A stretch of DNA of 64,000 bases, taken from contig JAOVVO010000227.1 in assembly GCA_028564675.1 (NCBI GenBank), positions 46,220-110,219 on the forward strand, read 5' to 3'. The position numbers were made by a program, and so were the translations under genes. Source of the stretch: Onchocerca lupi. Taxonomy: Eukaryota > Nematoda > Chromadorea > Rhabditida > Onchocercidae. The notes beneath the pieces were generated by a model. It saw only the letters and a list, made by a program, of their open reading frames with translations. It had not been told where the DNA came from and ran no database searches. Of the stretch, positions 26,201-41,700 are shown in pieces (the stretch's first letter is position 1; every line of letters begins with the position of its first letter).

Positions 26201-29200
26201 AAGAATCTGCAGAGCATTTCCAAGACAGCCTTAAATGCAATATTCTCAAAACTAATTTCAGAAAAAAAAAAGAATTACAAATCATTAGCATTGAAAAACT
26301 TATCACTTTTCAATGTTACAATTAACTCTGTTTCATATATACACAAAACACACATCCACACACAAAAAAAAACACAAATTTATATGCCACTTCCGTTCAT
26401 CTCTCAATAAACATTAGTTGTTTACCTCATAAATCTCAGCCAGAATTTCTGGTCGTAATTTCCAAAAGTTTCAAATTTCACCTATAGTGAAAGAACTTAC
26501 TCAACTGATTTTTCGGAAAGGGATTAGAGGTATGTGATACTGAACAAAAGCACAGGCTATGTCCAGTCATGTCCGCTTACCAGTATTTCCTAATTAATTG
26601 TAGGGAAAGAAGTGATAAAAAATGCACCGCCTGCCATTGGTAATGAATTTTGATCGATTTCTTCTAAAAATTGTGTGAAATGATGAAGCGAAACAAACTT
26701 AGCATTTACACAGCCTCATTCACAAAACATAGGAATAGTAAATATTGAAGCATAGCAATACAAACTGATCTATCTATGGCAACAACTCATACATACTTAA
26801 CATTTACCTCTTTTAACAGCGGATGGACTCCATGCACAAGTCTGAGTAGAAGCTGATGATAATGAGTCAGTGTTGCTACCGGTGTGCGCAAAAACTCGTT
26901 CTCTAGAGTGTCTTTCGCTGTGAAACCTGAAATTGATGAGAAAAATTTTACAATAGAGATGATGGGATGATGAGCAGTAGTAATATAATTTATTGCTATA
27001 AGAAAGAGTAATCGAAACATCAAGAGCAATTCACTAAAAGAATTTACATTCAAATTTAAATAACTCAATGAAATCAAATTTTCTAAACTGAAGAGATGAA
27101 AGAACACTAAAATTCTCTGGATAAGTTAGAATACAATTAGGCTAGGAAAAGAAATATTTTTAGAAAGCATAACTGCGGGAGCAAAAAATTACGAGCTAGC
27201 TCAGATAGCTATAGCACTATCACAGGAAAACTAACAACGGTAGCACTCAGAAAGCGGAAAATAATTATCGACTACTTCTAGATTAGATTCAGCAAGGTGC
27301 CAACATGTTTGAAGACTGCGAAATTAATTACATGTTTGAACCAGTAAGCAAAATATATGACTTAGAAATGAAGAAATTTTAAGAATACAGAAACGGAGAA
27401 AGAATGTTTTTAAACTTTTAGTCATCTTGCAGAAAAATATAAGTAATTAGAGAAAATTACTCGAATCATCTGTTAATTGAAGTCCCTTTTTTCTAAGTAT
27501 AAAATCAATTCTCATCTAACTATTAAATACTTTGATAAAATCTTTTTGAAAACAGAATTTGAAAAAAAAAATCGAATCTTTAAAAAAAAACAAATAAAAA
27601 AAAATTCATGCAAATACGCATTTTCAAACAAAAACAAAGCAATCCAGCAAGAACAATCATGTACTTTTTAATCAAAGATCGACAAAGAATTTTAAAAATG
27701 ATGCAGGAATTTAGAATTTATTATACATTAACTTCATAAATTCGAATCCAGACCATAATTTTATAAAGGCTTGATAAGTGAACGGAAATTCCATCCTGAA
27801 AAAGATGCAAGGAATCGAGGGAACTCGGAGTGAAAAATCTAAACTAATATTGTCTGCGCGAGATGACGACAATAATTCGAAGGAAAAAGAGAGGACAGCC
27901 TTGAAAAGCCCAAGTGAGTTCGAATGAAATGTGAACGAACTCAAAAGACCAAAACTACTTCCTACCGTTATTACCACAACTACTATTGAGTTCAATAGAA
28001 TAATTTCTTCAACTTCAAATCACTCTCCTTCTATCCCTCTATCGTCGTGGTCAAACATCCGAATTATATCCTGCGTCGAATATCAAGCAATTACACCTGT
28101 AATTATGGAATTTTTGCAACACGCTCATTTTTTTCTAACCTGCTTATTCATGCTGAATTCAGTGAAATCAGAATATTAATGGCGCAGAGCAACCTAATTT
28201 TAACTTATAACCACAATGAGAAATTAACCTAACAACACTGCAAATACATACACTTTTGGAGAGCGGAACAATTTTGGAAATCATCCGCTCAATTAGTGCA
28301 GAAAGAGCGAAGTGTCATCAATTTTCGATAAAATGTTCAATATTTTGAATGAATTTTCTTTCGGCAAGACAGAAAATCTAATAGTGAGAATATCTATGGT
28401 AAGAAAACGGGAAAAATGAACAAGAGAAAAGATAATGGAAAAGATAACAAATTAGAATTCAGAAGTGAAAAGCAATGAAATCCTTCGAAGGATTGAAAAG
28501 ATGGTATTTTAAATCAGCGTACCCAATTTGTTCAAAGTGATAAAATATCTTCACTTCTTATCGAAGAAAAAGAATATAAAGGTAGCAAGAGATTTCCAAT
28601 GATTCATTATACAATTATAAATTTCATTACTAAATCTATACATTGTTACTGCTATTTATTTTATTTAATCCTAATTCGAATTTTTGTATTTCTTGTCTCC
28701 TTAATGCGATGGAGAGTTTTCCCAAGGCTGCTAAATTAAAAGAAAAAGAGACAAAATCCTAGACAAACTTACAGACAAGAGCATTTAGCTTACAAAACTC
28801 CAACGAGAATGCTGATTATTAGAAGAACAATTTGAGTTATTTAATAAATAACAAATAATTTTTAACAATTTAGATTATTTTAAATCTTTACAATTTAAAA
28901 AATCTTCAAATAAAAAAGATTCAAAGGAAAAAAACGAAAAAAAGTTTAGTTTGAAAAGTAAAGATAGGTGACTGATATGTCGGTTTCGACGAAAGAAAAG
29001 TAAATTTGTGTTTTTTAACGCTTACTGTTGTAAATACTCTTTTCATTAAATCGAACGCGATCCATCGAATTCAAGTCATATGTAAGAATGATATTAAACA
29101 AGTCTATATATATTAAGTGAAATTATGCCTAAACACCGCTTCTGTAACAAAAAAGTGCGCAATTTCTTCTGAAAAGTGTTGGTAAGAAATCAATTAGTGA

Positions 29201-32200
29201 ACAAAGAAACATGAATTACCCAAAAATTCCCGGCAAAGATAGCAAAAGCAAACTAAAAGCAAAATAATATTAGGTCAGCAATTTTGATTTTTCAACCGAT
29301 GCAATCTTTTAATGTCGTAAGCTTAGTATCGCAGAGATGAGTTGTATCTCTATTTTAAATGCGATAATAAGCGATCACAAAGCGACTGAAGTTCTGAGTT
29401 TCATTTCAATAGATTTGCGTTTCCTAAAGTAAACAAAACCTCATTCTAAATCAGATTCAATCTGAACAAAAACAAACCAATAATATCTTTCTTTCGTGGG
29501 ACCTTTTTAATTATAAAGTTAAAATAAAAGTGAAATTATGGGCTGGTAACACAAGGAAACGGTACTGAATAAACTGAGACTGTTACAAAATCAACAAGTT
29601 TAATTACCATTATTCCACAGATCGAAACAATTTAAAATGGTTACTTATGTTTGTACGCCGATCTAATTATTTGGCTTGCATATTTAAAATAGTATCTATT
29701 ATAAAAATTCATTCTTTTAATGCGTATTATTTTACTTATTTTTATGCAAATCAGAACTCATAAAAAAATTAGCATTGCAGCTATAATCTCTTTAAAGTAT
29801 GAAAGAAGTCTACTGCTACAGGAATTAGAAATGAAAGCTACTTCTACTTCAAATAAAATTATTCGAATAAACATTTTACAATAAGAAATCAATCTCAAAG
29901 TAAGCTGAACAGAATGAAAATTTGCAAACGAAAGTAATTAGATTTCACTATATATCGATGAATCAGAGAAACGATTTCTCTATACAGGGATTTAAACTGT
30001 TGAAAGAAGTGTTGAATCAGTGAAGTACTGAAAAATGACTGGCATATTTGTAATATGTACGTTAAACACTACAGAAAGATGATGATAATGATCATTTTAT
30101 GATTGACGAGAGCTGTAACCAAATAATATACGACTATTACGACGGTTACAAAAAATAAAGAGTTGCCTTTTACGACAACATATATTTAGCATACAGAAAG
30201 TTAAACAGACATTTTGAACTTCAATTCCAAAAAAAGTTTCATGTCATCACAGTTTACTTCTTTAAAAATATTGCTGTCAAATGGTTACAATTGATTGTTT
30301 TTTCACTGATTTCATCATTATTAATTAACAACAAAATTACTAGTAAAGCAGTTAGTAGAAATAGCTACTTTTACTATGTCTGACGCAATGGAAAATTAAT
30401 TTGCTTATTTTGCGTTACTTATCTTTGTCTTAACTTCAATCAAGAAAAATGATTTTCGAATTTTTCACTCCTTTCAAATTTTTAAGAATTGATAGGTGCT
30501 AAATGTCATCGAATTAAATAAAATACTTTATTGAACAGAAAACTTGCTCAGAAAGAATATATGGCTAAATTAGATGAGAAAACGAATCTCTAATAAAAAG
30601 TAGTACACTGGGTGACCAGAGAATTCTGATAATCGCATATTATCAAAATCTGCTATCCCGCCAAAAAAGCATCGTCGTATTAATAAATGGAGAGCACAAT
30701 TTCTGTACGAAGGAAAAAGATGAAACGAATTTCTCTCATTCAGGTTCACTGTAAAATCCAGAAAGATCCTTAAAAAATAGTCCTTCGAAATTCTTCATAT
30801 GACCTAAAAAGTATGAGAAAGTTTAAAAATAAAAATCCTAGTTTTCAGCTCACAAATCAGCGTCTCAGTTTAGACCGCTTCTCAAAATGAATCTTCACCC
30901 AGCAATCTATGATCAAATCAAACAGCGTTGTTCTTTCCTGACTGCTAATTTGCACAAAATATTGTAAGCCTTCAAAAATAAAAATAAAAGAGTGGAAAAA
31001 CTAACTGTAGTAGAAAAAAATTATTCAATAAAGTACCGTGATTAAGAGTAATAAATCCTGCAAATATGAATTGTGTGAGGTATGCATAATAGTCAGAACT
31101 GCTTTCGATTTTTATAATGATGACAATCTCGCTGTTTCCTGACTAATCCACAATTTAAGAACAATGAATTAATCATTTTTCACTATAGGCATAAGTCTCT
31201 AGAATTTATAACTGCAAAGCTTTCAAGTCTCTATTATACAGAACATATAATATTCTTCAATTTACTTATTCATTCAATAACCATCACGCAATTATCATGA
31301 AATTAAAATTTCCTGCAATTAAGGCAAACGAAAGCAGCGATAAATGCGACATTGTCAGAAAATGAAATAAGAAATTTAAGGGATTAGCAAAGTGAGAAAA
31401 AATATCAAATATGAAAAATGGAACAGCAATATTGATAAAGGTTTTGAAATTGGCGTTAGTTCGAATAATTTCAAAAGGATGCAGAAATACGAAGCATAAA
31501 CAACATGTTCGACTGCAGCACGAAAGCCGTCAGTGCTCATTCAATGTTGCAGAAATGTCGCTTGCACATTTCTGCAACATTGAATGGATGACATACACAT
31601 ATAGATCCATGAATTATGTATCTCTACATCATCTCGTAGCAAGGCAACAACAACAACAACAGTAAAGTAATAATTCCGGCATTATAATTGGATTAAGACG
31701 GAGTACACTTCGCTTGCCCAGCAAAAGTAGCACTTTTACTATCCCATCAATTATGGCTAAACAAGTGTCAATTTGACCCACAATGACCCATAATAAACCA
31801 CATCTATGGATAAGAAAAATTGTGAGAGAAATTAAGGGATAGATATGAAAAGGACGAAAAGAGAACAGACCACCAACATGGTCAATAACAGGATTATTTT
31901 CACGTAATTAAGGAGCTCTTTCTTTCTCTTCATGATGTGTACATGATGAGGTCAGTTATTTCCAAACCTAGTATAATGAAGCATACTCAGAGAATCAAGC
32001 CCTTCTCTGAAGTTTAGTTTCTAGAACAAGGAATAAACCGAATCTTCAGATCAAGGTAACAAGTAACGAAAATAAGCTCATTCATTATAACTTAAGATTC
32101 CTGCAATATTCAGAAATTTAGAAGTAATGCAAAAATATAACTAGGATTAAGTTAACAAGCAATATCCTAAAAATCGAAATGTTTAATGAAAATGTGTAAG

Positions 32201-35200
32201 CCATTGTTCTTAAAAAGATTTCTACAAAAAACATAAATAGATGACTAACTTTCTAGTGAAGATGTGTTCTGAACCATCATGATCGCCATATCTCAGATGC
32301 TCCTGCTCAGTTTGCTTCGCGAATTTCTTATGATTTGGTGATGATTTCTGGAGCAAATTTGCAACACAACAATTATTTGCTGTATTATTTGCATGTATAT
32401 CTTTAATGTATTGCTTGCGTCGCACCACTGGTGTAACTAATCCTTCATTAATAGTCTAAAATATGGGATGTAGTTTTACTTGTTAGTATGCTAGGATCTA
32501 AATATCTGAATTTATAGCTAGCGAATGCAATTAAAACTATTATCAACTGCAAGGAATAGTATCCGTTCAGATGCACTGGAATCCAGAAATATTTATAATT
32601 GGTTAAAAAACTGTAACAAATTAAAGTTATACCGTACAAATAAAAATAAAAAGATCATCCTTATAATGCTGAAGTCTCTATATAGATAGGATAAAGTGTT
32701 AAGTGCATACAGCATATACAGTGCACAATATCTATTTTATAGAAACAGCAATACTGGTACCTGATAAAAAAAGATGTTTAAATTAAATTAGTGTAACCTG
32801 TAATTCTCCAGTTCTTGGATTTCGGCCAAGCTTCGAAGTTAATGCCTTAGCCGTGGCTGTAACTCCGGCAACACCATTTGCTAGTGGATTATGTGTCAAA
32901 TCTGCCAAATCGGGAACTGACAAACGGCGTTGATCGGTCCGGAAACTTTCACTGGAACGTGCCCTGTTATTAAGAATAAGTTTATTAAATCATACACTTT
33001 TTATTCTCCAAATCAAATCTTTGATCAATCTGTTTTTTTCCTGAAATGCAGCATTGACAGCATTTCAAAAGCATGGGAAAAAAATTTAAAAAAAATAAAA
33101 AAAAAAACAGCTACAAGAGCAACAGCACTTATAACCGTTTATTGGGATAGGTTAAATGAAACATCAAATCTTCTCTGAGATCAGTTCGAAAACTTCGAAA
33201 TATGTTCTAAAAAAAAAAGGCTTATCTAACATACCTTAAAACGACATTAATTCTGCCGAAATCAATTTCATTTGTTTCTTTGCGGTGATTTCGTTGCTGT
33301 TGCTGACGAGATCTGGAGTTTGCTTCAGAAACAGCAACTGTTGCTTCTTGCCTATAATCAAAATCACCATAATACTGTATTTCTATGAAAACGCAAAAAT
33401 TAATAGAAATATTCAACAAAATGTTTCGTTAAACTTTTTCGGAAATTGATTTTTTATTTTAAACTATTTATCTGAAAAGTAATTTTATCCTATAGAAGAG
33501 TTAGAAAAGAGAACTGCATCACTAGAATAAAAACTGTTACTGCACAGCTCTTTTATTTTATAAAACTTTTAAATTTTATATTGCCTGAAAAAATACCTAT
33601 CTCTGATTAGTCAAAACAGTTAAACGGCATTATATGAAACAATCTTCCATCATATAGGATTAAAATATATAATAAATTCAAGCGATCCACTAAAGCACAT
33701 ATTTTACTCTCTAGTTTAAAGTATTTCTTACTTTAAATAAAAAACTTTGTGGCTTTTTGTGACTCAAATAGAATAACAAAAAATTAAAAATTTAAATCTT
33801 GAGAACAAGAAAGAATAACGAGTAAATAAGAACTCTGTCCTCTTCTTCGACGCAACAGAACAAAACTGTTATAAAATCTAATTCGAAAGAGAGGTCTACC
33901 AATGCTGAAGTATTGTTAAAATATGAATGGCAAGTTTGTTTTCATTATGAAAAATCTTTCACAAATTTTAGATATAAATGGAACCACGTAAAAATATCAA
34001 TAAAATAAACTGAAAACTAAATGGCAAATTAAAACATTAAACTGACAGTCTTCTAATCTACAACTGAAATGAATTTATGAACGAAGAAAAAATAAGTTCA
34101 AAATAACAGAACAAAGATATAATTGAGCTTCTAATAGAGCTTACATCCATGTTCCAAACGACATGAAATTAAAAATTAATAAAAGTATAATTTGAACGGC
34201 TATTCTTTTGTTTTATTTTGCCGTTTATTAATACTAGAATAGTTTTCTATTTAAATAATTTCTAAGGATATATTCAAAAAATCCTGAAAAACTGTTGAGT
34301 AATAACCACATATGCATTTTAAAAATGAAAAGGTGTGAAAGATAAATAGCAAAAAAGGACAATAAATGGAATGAATACTTTTTCCTTTTCAATTCTTCCA
34401 AACATTTAAGCAAGGTATTTTCATCAAAGCACGTGGATGGTGGCATCAAAGCACATCGAACACTAACATCACCACCAGTACCAGAATTATTATGCTTTGT
34501 ATAGTAAGCAGCGATACGTGGCACACATCCACTCGTCAAATCGCTCCGTTCACGCCTCAGTGTTAACGGTTTCGGTTTCACAGCTGGTTTCGGATTTGCT
34601 GAAAATACGAAATTGAAGATAAAGAATTAAAGACAAGATAAAAATATTCGAACAAATAGATGGGAAAATATGTTATTTTATTCTATGTGAATTCCCAAGT
34701 AAGGAATAGATCAATCAATACTGATCAGTAATCCGTACTGGATATTAGTTACTGCATGTTTTCAAATACTAATTCTTGATAAATAGATAATAAGAGAAAT
34801 GAAGGAATGGAAATAATGATGTACTGATATAATAATGATGTAGTTTCACTTATTAAGTTATTGATATTGAAACACTGTGTTTTCTGACTAATGTTCAAAA
34901 TAACAAACGGGTATTACAACATAATAAATCTTCTTAACAACGAATGCTAAAATAATCTGAAAATGAAAATCAATGTTTAAATTCAAATTAAAATAAGGCT
35001 TCGGTAATAGAAAAAAAAAAAAAAAGATACCAGTGAAGTGTAAATTCGAGCCATTTAATTTCTGCATTTCTTCCTGAGTAATAAGATCTTTGGCAGAATG
35101 ACCTGGTTTGAAGGTGTGAAGGGAGGGTACAGCATGCTGAAGAGGTCCGGTAAACCAATTCCGTTTCAGAAATGAGAAATCAGCAGGACGTTCGGCGCTA

Positions 35201-38200
35201 TATGATTGCAAGGAATTCGCGTCATATTGCGTAGACAGAGATGAAGTCGATGAAAATGCAAAAGCTGACTGACTTCTGAAAAAGTATGATGTGAAAAAAA
35301 ATTTTTTTTATACAATGCTAATTGAATAGTAAGAAAATGGGGATGAAAACGGTGACTTTTTCAAAATTATTCGCTTAGCATCGTCAAAATTTTCTGAAAG
35401 AACAAATGACTAACGATGTGATTCTTCGTTCTTCCAAAGGAGTGAAAGTATGACACTGAGCCAAGTTTATTATTTCAGGCTTTGTTTTAGCACTCCTTTT
35501 ACTATTATTGTCGGTAATACCATTATCAATGCCGGTTTTTGCATTTGATGAATTTTCTGAGCGAAATATGTGCCTCAGTGATGACCGCTGTCCTAAAATG
35601 GTTACATCATTACTAACAAAATAGGATGTCTCCGTAGGATTATAGGGATATAAATTATATTAAAATAGTTAACCTGATAAAGAAACAAAAATTTGAACTC
35701 TTAAACACTTATCAATTAAAAGTGCATCTATTTTGCAAATATTTTCTAATTATTCTTTTTTTTTTTTGTTAATTTAAAGAAAATTCCAGAATAAACCTTT
35801 ATCAATAAAAGCATTAGCTAAAGTTTTAACACGCTGGCCATTGGCCCGTTTGGAAACAGAACTATCATCCGTTGCAGTTGATACATAATGTTTTGTGAAA
35901 CTTGAACGCCTGCGATTATTTGACGATTCCAAATTAGAATACTTCTGTGACGAACGTGAATCGTTACCTTCTTGTGCTTTACTACTTGTCCAGAAATCTA
36001 TAATAAATTCAATCACTGAAAGTAGTATTGTTTCCAGGAAAATGAAATTCAAACTAGTTAAAACAACAAAAAAGGATATAAAATTGAAATAATGAATAAT
36101 TATACAAATGAAATGCAGATACGGTCTTTCTTTTTTACTCAAAGATGAACTTTTGAATTAAATTTGTTATATTAAATGTGAGTTTTTTTTCTCGCTTCAT
36201 AAAACGTTATTATCGCATAAATAATGATGACTATAAACTAGAAATGAGTGATGATTATCGATCATTTTAAACCGCAGAAGTATGATCAAAAAATGATCGG
36301 TAATCATCACTTAATTTTTCATCTATACATTACAGTTTCTTACATAGGGCCCAAAGTGAAATCAGTAGCAAGCGATTTTTGGCATATGGACATCAAAAAC
36401 AAATAAAACGATCATAATGTTTTACATGTTAAGACGTGTGATAGTGTATTTCAATTGCGTCAAGAACAGGACTAAAGAATGGCCAAAGTTCTGATTTTCA
36501 GCAAAAACACTGCCTGTATAAACATCGAAAAAGTGAAAAGATGTCAATAAAGTAGTGGTGATGTTATTAACATGAAAATAACAGCGTAATATCAGAAATG
36601 ACAACAAAATGCGAAAAATTTAGGGAAAAAATCCCTCTGGAAATCATTCCAATGAATTTACTAAAAATGAGCCAATGATGTAAAAGAAATATACATAATT
36701 TTTTCGAAAAAATCAAAACAAGCTCATGAAATTCCACTTTTCGAGTCGATAATAAAATCTAAAGAATTCAGAAAGAGAATCTGCCAAATCATTTAATTTA
36801 TAACCGAAGTAGTGACAAGCGTTAACAATGCCGAAGAATTACTGCTAAAATCCAAGAGTTATAATAATAAATAGCTGTTAATGAATATATTTTTACCATG
36901 CTCTGCAGACGCTTCATAATCTGGACTTTCTATAATCTTTTTTACTTTTAAAGTAAAATTATTTTATTAGTATAATTAACTTTTATATCTTACAAACATT
37001 TCTTCGAAGTGGATGTATTGATGAATCATGCAGATAGTGTTGAAACCAATCAGCAAGAGCATTTTTCATTGCATCGGTTATGTTCGGCTCTATGGCTTTA
37101 TATAGTAGTACTACAAGAAAAAACCTGACTAGCACGGGTTCTTTTCTGATAACGGGAATCCGGGGATTAATCACTGCATCCATAGTTAATCTATTTCTTG
37201 GAAGTAATCCTCTCCATTTTGCAATACCGTTCATATCAGTAATAATTTTTACCGTAATGTTTCATCTTCACGATAAAAATATCCATTCGATCTCTTGCAA
37301 CTTATCTTTGATTACAAATATCAAGAAATTTGCTACGTGAAAAAAAAAGTAAAAGAAACTCTAGTCAGTACCTTATTTTCAGTATTGATATTCTTTTAAG
37401 TCTTAAGCCTCTTCATTTGTTTGAAAAGAGAAAATAAAATATTTTTCGATAAACTAGAACAAAATATTAAGTGAAGAAAAAATACCAGCTGGAAGTAAAC
37501 AATAAATTAAATTTGAGTTCCCTATAAATTGATTTTTAAAATAAAATGATCTTCAAATTTCTTAGAACTCATCTGTTTTTATTCTAATTAATTTTACAGT
37601 CTGGGAAAAAGAAACATATCCTTCTGGAATTCAAAAAAGAATTAGCGGAAAGAATCTAGAGATAACTGCTACAAGCTACATGTGCAAAATAAGGAAAAAC
37701 TCTTTGGCTTCTCAGCTAAACATCACAAAATACATAAATACAGCAACTTTTTAAAATGATTACCAATAAGATAAATAGAAACATACATATGAATAAATAA
37801 AAGTAAGCAAACATAAATTTACAACATCATATCGACAAATACACCAGATAAATTTCCATCTCCTTCGATCAGTTTTGCTTTTTTTGAAGTTTGAGAAACA
37901 CTTTGGAAACAATAAAATTAATTACTTTTACCATCAGTTGTCTTACCAAGACTTTCGGAAAAGATCAAAATTTAGAAATTCAAATATGGCAAACGTCAAC
38001 TTTTAACTTGTCATTCTGTAGTTTCAAAAAAGAAATTGGTGATATACATATATTTTTTCTATTACTTTTAACAATATATATAACAAAAGTAATAGAATTT
38101 ATAATAACAATATATATAACAAAAGTAATAAAATTTATAATCAGATATTCAGTGAAACATGAAGTTTTGCTTTAACAAGTAGTTTTAGAAAAAAGACTTC

Positions 38201-38746
38201 AAAAAATTGCTAAAACTAAGGAAAGAAATCTTACATTACCTTACCCTTTTCAACATTAAACTACTTTTAAATGTTTGTTTTGCAAACTGTGGAAAATACG
38301 AAAAAGCAATGAAGGAATAAGCTGAACAAAGAATTTCTGATTTACCTATCAATTGGGATAATAGTTGGCATCATTTCTGAAAAGGAATGTCGCAAAAATG
38401 TTGAAAAGGGTAAGGAAATGTAAGATTTCTCGATAATTTTGTAATAATTTCCCATTCCAATAGAAAAAATGCACAAAAATTAAATGATGCATATTACACA
38501 ATACAAATCGATGATATAAATTTCGAGATTACAATATATAATTTAAGAGGTTTATAATATTTTCACAAAAAAGTATCATAGTGAAGTATAGAGGATGTTC
38601 ATTCAAAGAACAGTTTTAATTTGTGGATGAAAAATCAATGTCGGAGCCGACACTTAATATGAATAATAAAACATTTACAAACGAATAAAAGGTTAAACAG
38701 CTCTTATTTTAATGATACCTTCTTCTTTACAAAACGAAATGATAGG

Positions 38747-38794
<48 letters not shown>

Positions 38795-41700
38795 CACAAG
38801 TGACAGATAATAATAGGAAATCTTGATGTAACAATCTTAAAAATTAAAAAAAAAATTTTAAAAACCTTGGGCTGAGAGATAAAAAAACAATTCATTTGCT
38901 AAAGACATAAATAAAAGATAGAATCGATTTCCTATTTTCTTTAAAACAATTTAATGAAAGCATGAGAACGACACATGGAAAAATATTGTCTGTTGAACAA
39001 ATAAGTCTGTTTAAGAAATAACAGAAAATTAATTAAAGAAAAACTAAATGTATTTGAGTTTTTGTTACAGATCAACTGATCTAAGACAGCTAGCTAGTCA
39101 AGAAGAAATTGATAAATTACAAGAGAAAATAAAAAAAGATAGATTTGACTTAAATGACTCGATAGGGATGTTAAAAACTCTTAAAAAAATGGATGGTATC
39201 TGCAATATAATGAGATTCATCCCAAGCTCGTTCATAAAAAAAACTGGATGATTTTGGAAAAATAACATAAAATCTTGTTTGAAAACAAAAAAATTAATTT
39301 CATTATCTAAATCTGTTTGGTCTCAGAATAAATGATCCTAGAAAAGAGGATCTATTTAACTCTATTTGATTTCATAATGATTGAATAAGTTTTTAAATAT
39401 ATTTTGGACTGCAAACAAGATATGATGCTTGAATATTAGTTCCATAATAACTCTGGTATTTTCCAAGCAATTTCCCTCATATTATTACATTTATATTTAT
39501 TTCCACTGTTCCATTTTTGGACATGACTATCGTCCATTTGTGATAAGCAGAAAACTGATTTCTATCGAAATAGAAAGAGCCACATCAATTTCTATTTTTT
39601 GGCAATAATAACTTTAAGCAACTATTTATAGTTAAAATTTAAGGAAAAAAAGTACTAATCAAGTAAAAGATAAGTTTAAGTTGTTAGAATTTTATTGATT
39701 TTCTTATTTACCTTTATTTATAAAAGAAAAATGAAAATAGGAGGAGTTCATACCATCTACGCAAAATAAAAAAGTTCCGGTCATATGATTTTTATCAGAG
39801 AATCAAAACAAGTTATATATGGAACGGATTTGTGATTAACAGCAGTTTCAGAACTTCTATTTTCATCACAGTCACTTAATAATCTATACTTATCCCCTTA
39901 TAGTAATTCATATTAAAAAATAGTGACAGTGAAGCACAATTAGTGGAAGCTTCAGGAAAACTATAAAAACAACAAAATAGGAGAAAAAAATAATTTCGGA
40001 CAAAGTACTAACAAAAGATTACTTAGATATTATACAAGTCTAGGTCAAATACAACATAAGTTACAGTTATATAACAGCTCATAATTCATACGATTGCAAT
40101 GATGCACTAGTGTTGAGCCAAAATTTTCGTTCATGTTTATTATTCAGCGATAAAATATGCAATAAGAGGGAAGAGCAACAAAATATGGAAGTCAACGCTA
40201 AAGGTAACCGTTCAAAGATAAATAAAATTGGTCAGAACCATGATTATTGATTTTCTGCAAAGTAAATAAAACTTTTGTTTGATTTCGATTATTTTGTTAC
40301 TGGATTTATTTCAGATGACTATTTAAGTTATTTTTTTTTCGTTCCCTTTCTTTTTAGAACTAAAATAACTTAGGAATTTTGAACCTCAAAATTAATGGAA
40401 TGGTACGGTGTGCTAAGTGCATCAATCGTTATGATAAAGCAAAAAATGAAGAAATTAATGAAAATCAAGCAATTCTCTATTAAATATCGTTTTCTTCAAC
40501 TTCTTTCACATTCTGTAATGGTTTTAGATTCTAAAACAACAATTACTGTCAGCTTTCAAGAATGCTTAATTCACATTTTCAAACAATGCTGAAACTGTAA
40601 TTTTTTCAAACCAGTAAAGGACCGTCAGATCGAAACAGCAATGAATGCGAAATAATGAATAATTTAAACGATCCAAGTAGTGCACTGAAATGGGTCGATT
40701 TGTCAAAAAAATATTCGATAGAGATGTAATTTGATATTTTCAATTTTTATGAAAAAATCAGATATAATGTATATCTCTCCATTATTTTCTGAAGTAAATA
40801 TTGCGAAACTGTAGCTATGCAATAATAAGAATATCTGTTGGGATTCTTTTAAATTTGAGATTCAAGAAGCCCACAAAACCCAAAAAAATTTGCGAGCTTT
40901 TAAACTAACATATTTGACAAATTATAATTTATTTGTTTCCATCCCGAATTCGCATTGGGCATTCTACCCTAAGAAAACTCTTGAAAAACGGATAGTTAAT
41001 TAGATCTCTCTAACAATACCATTATCCATCAAAATTAACAACCCGTTGTTTGTTAGCAAAGCCAGAATCATATATTTTTGTTTGAAAATGCCTAAATAAG
41101 ATGTATTTCTCTCAACATTGAAAACCAGGAAAATCTATAGAGTAAAACTTTATCCTCGAAATGTTCGCATCATAAATTTAAGAAACACAAACTATTAGAA
41201 GCAAACATCTATGAAACACTTTCGGGAAAAGCATATAAACTATTTGAAGGAACCCAAAAAAAAAAGAAAATGCAAATCCTCGAACATGCTAATAGAGTAA
41301 TTTAAGTTAACTTAAGCATATCCATTCAGTCATAAAGTTAAACTTTAGAAAAATTAGACCAAACTCCCACTTGAGCTCACGAAAGAATAAAAGACTTCAT
41401 AAATTGTATAAAAAATATTTTCTCATTGATTTTTTTGTCTTCATTAACATAAAATGGAAACCCAATTTATCATAATCAGGATTTATTATCAATTATAGGA
41501 AAAAAAAGAGAACTGGTTCGCCAAACTTAAAGTTTTCCTGAAAAAATCAGAGCTGAATTGCTTACATAGGAAATGTCAAAAAATTTTCAAATAAATTGTG
41601 AAGATTTATAAGAACCACTTATGACAATCGTCGACTCCTGTATGCTTGAAATTTTATTAAAAAATTTCAAAAAATTATAAAAAATTAAAAACTAGTAATA

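Noticed and set aside
37080..37340. 86-codon plus-strand frame
   Set aside because: It is the antisense shadow of the candidate alternative RIN exon and has no splice or homology support.
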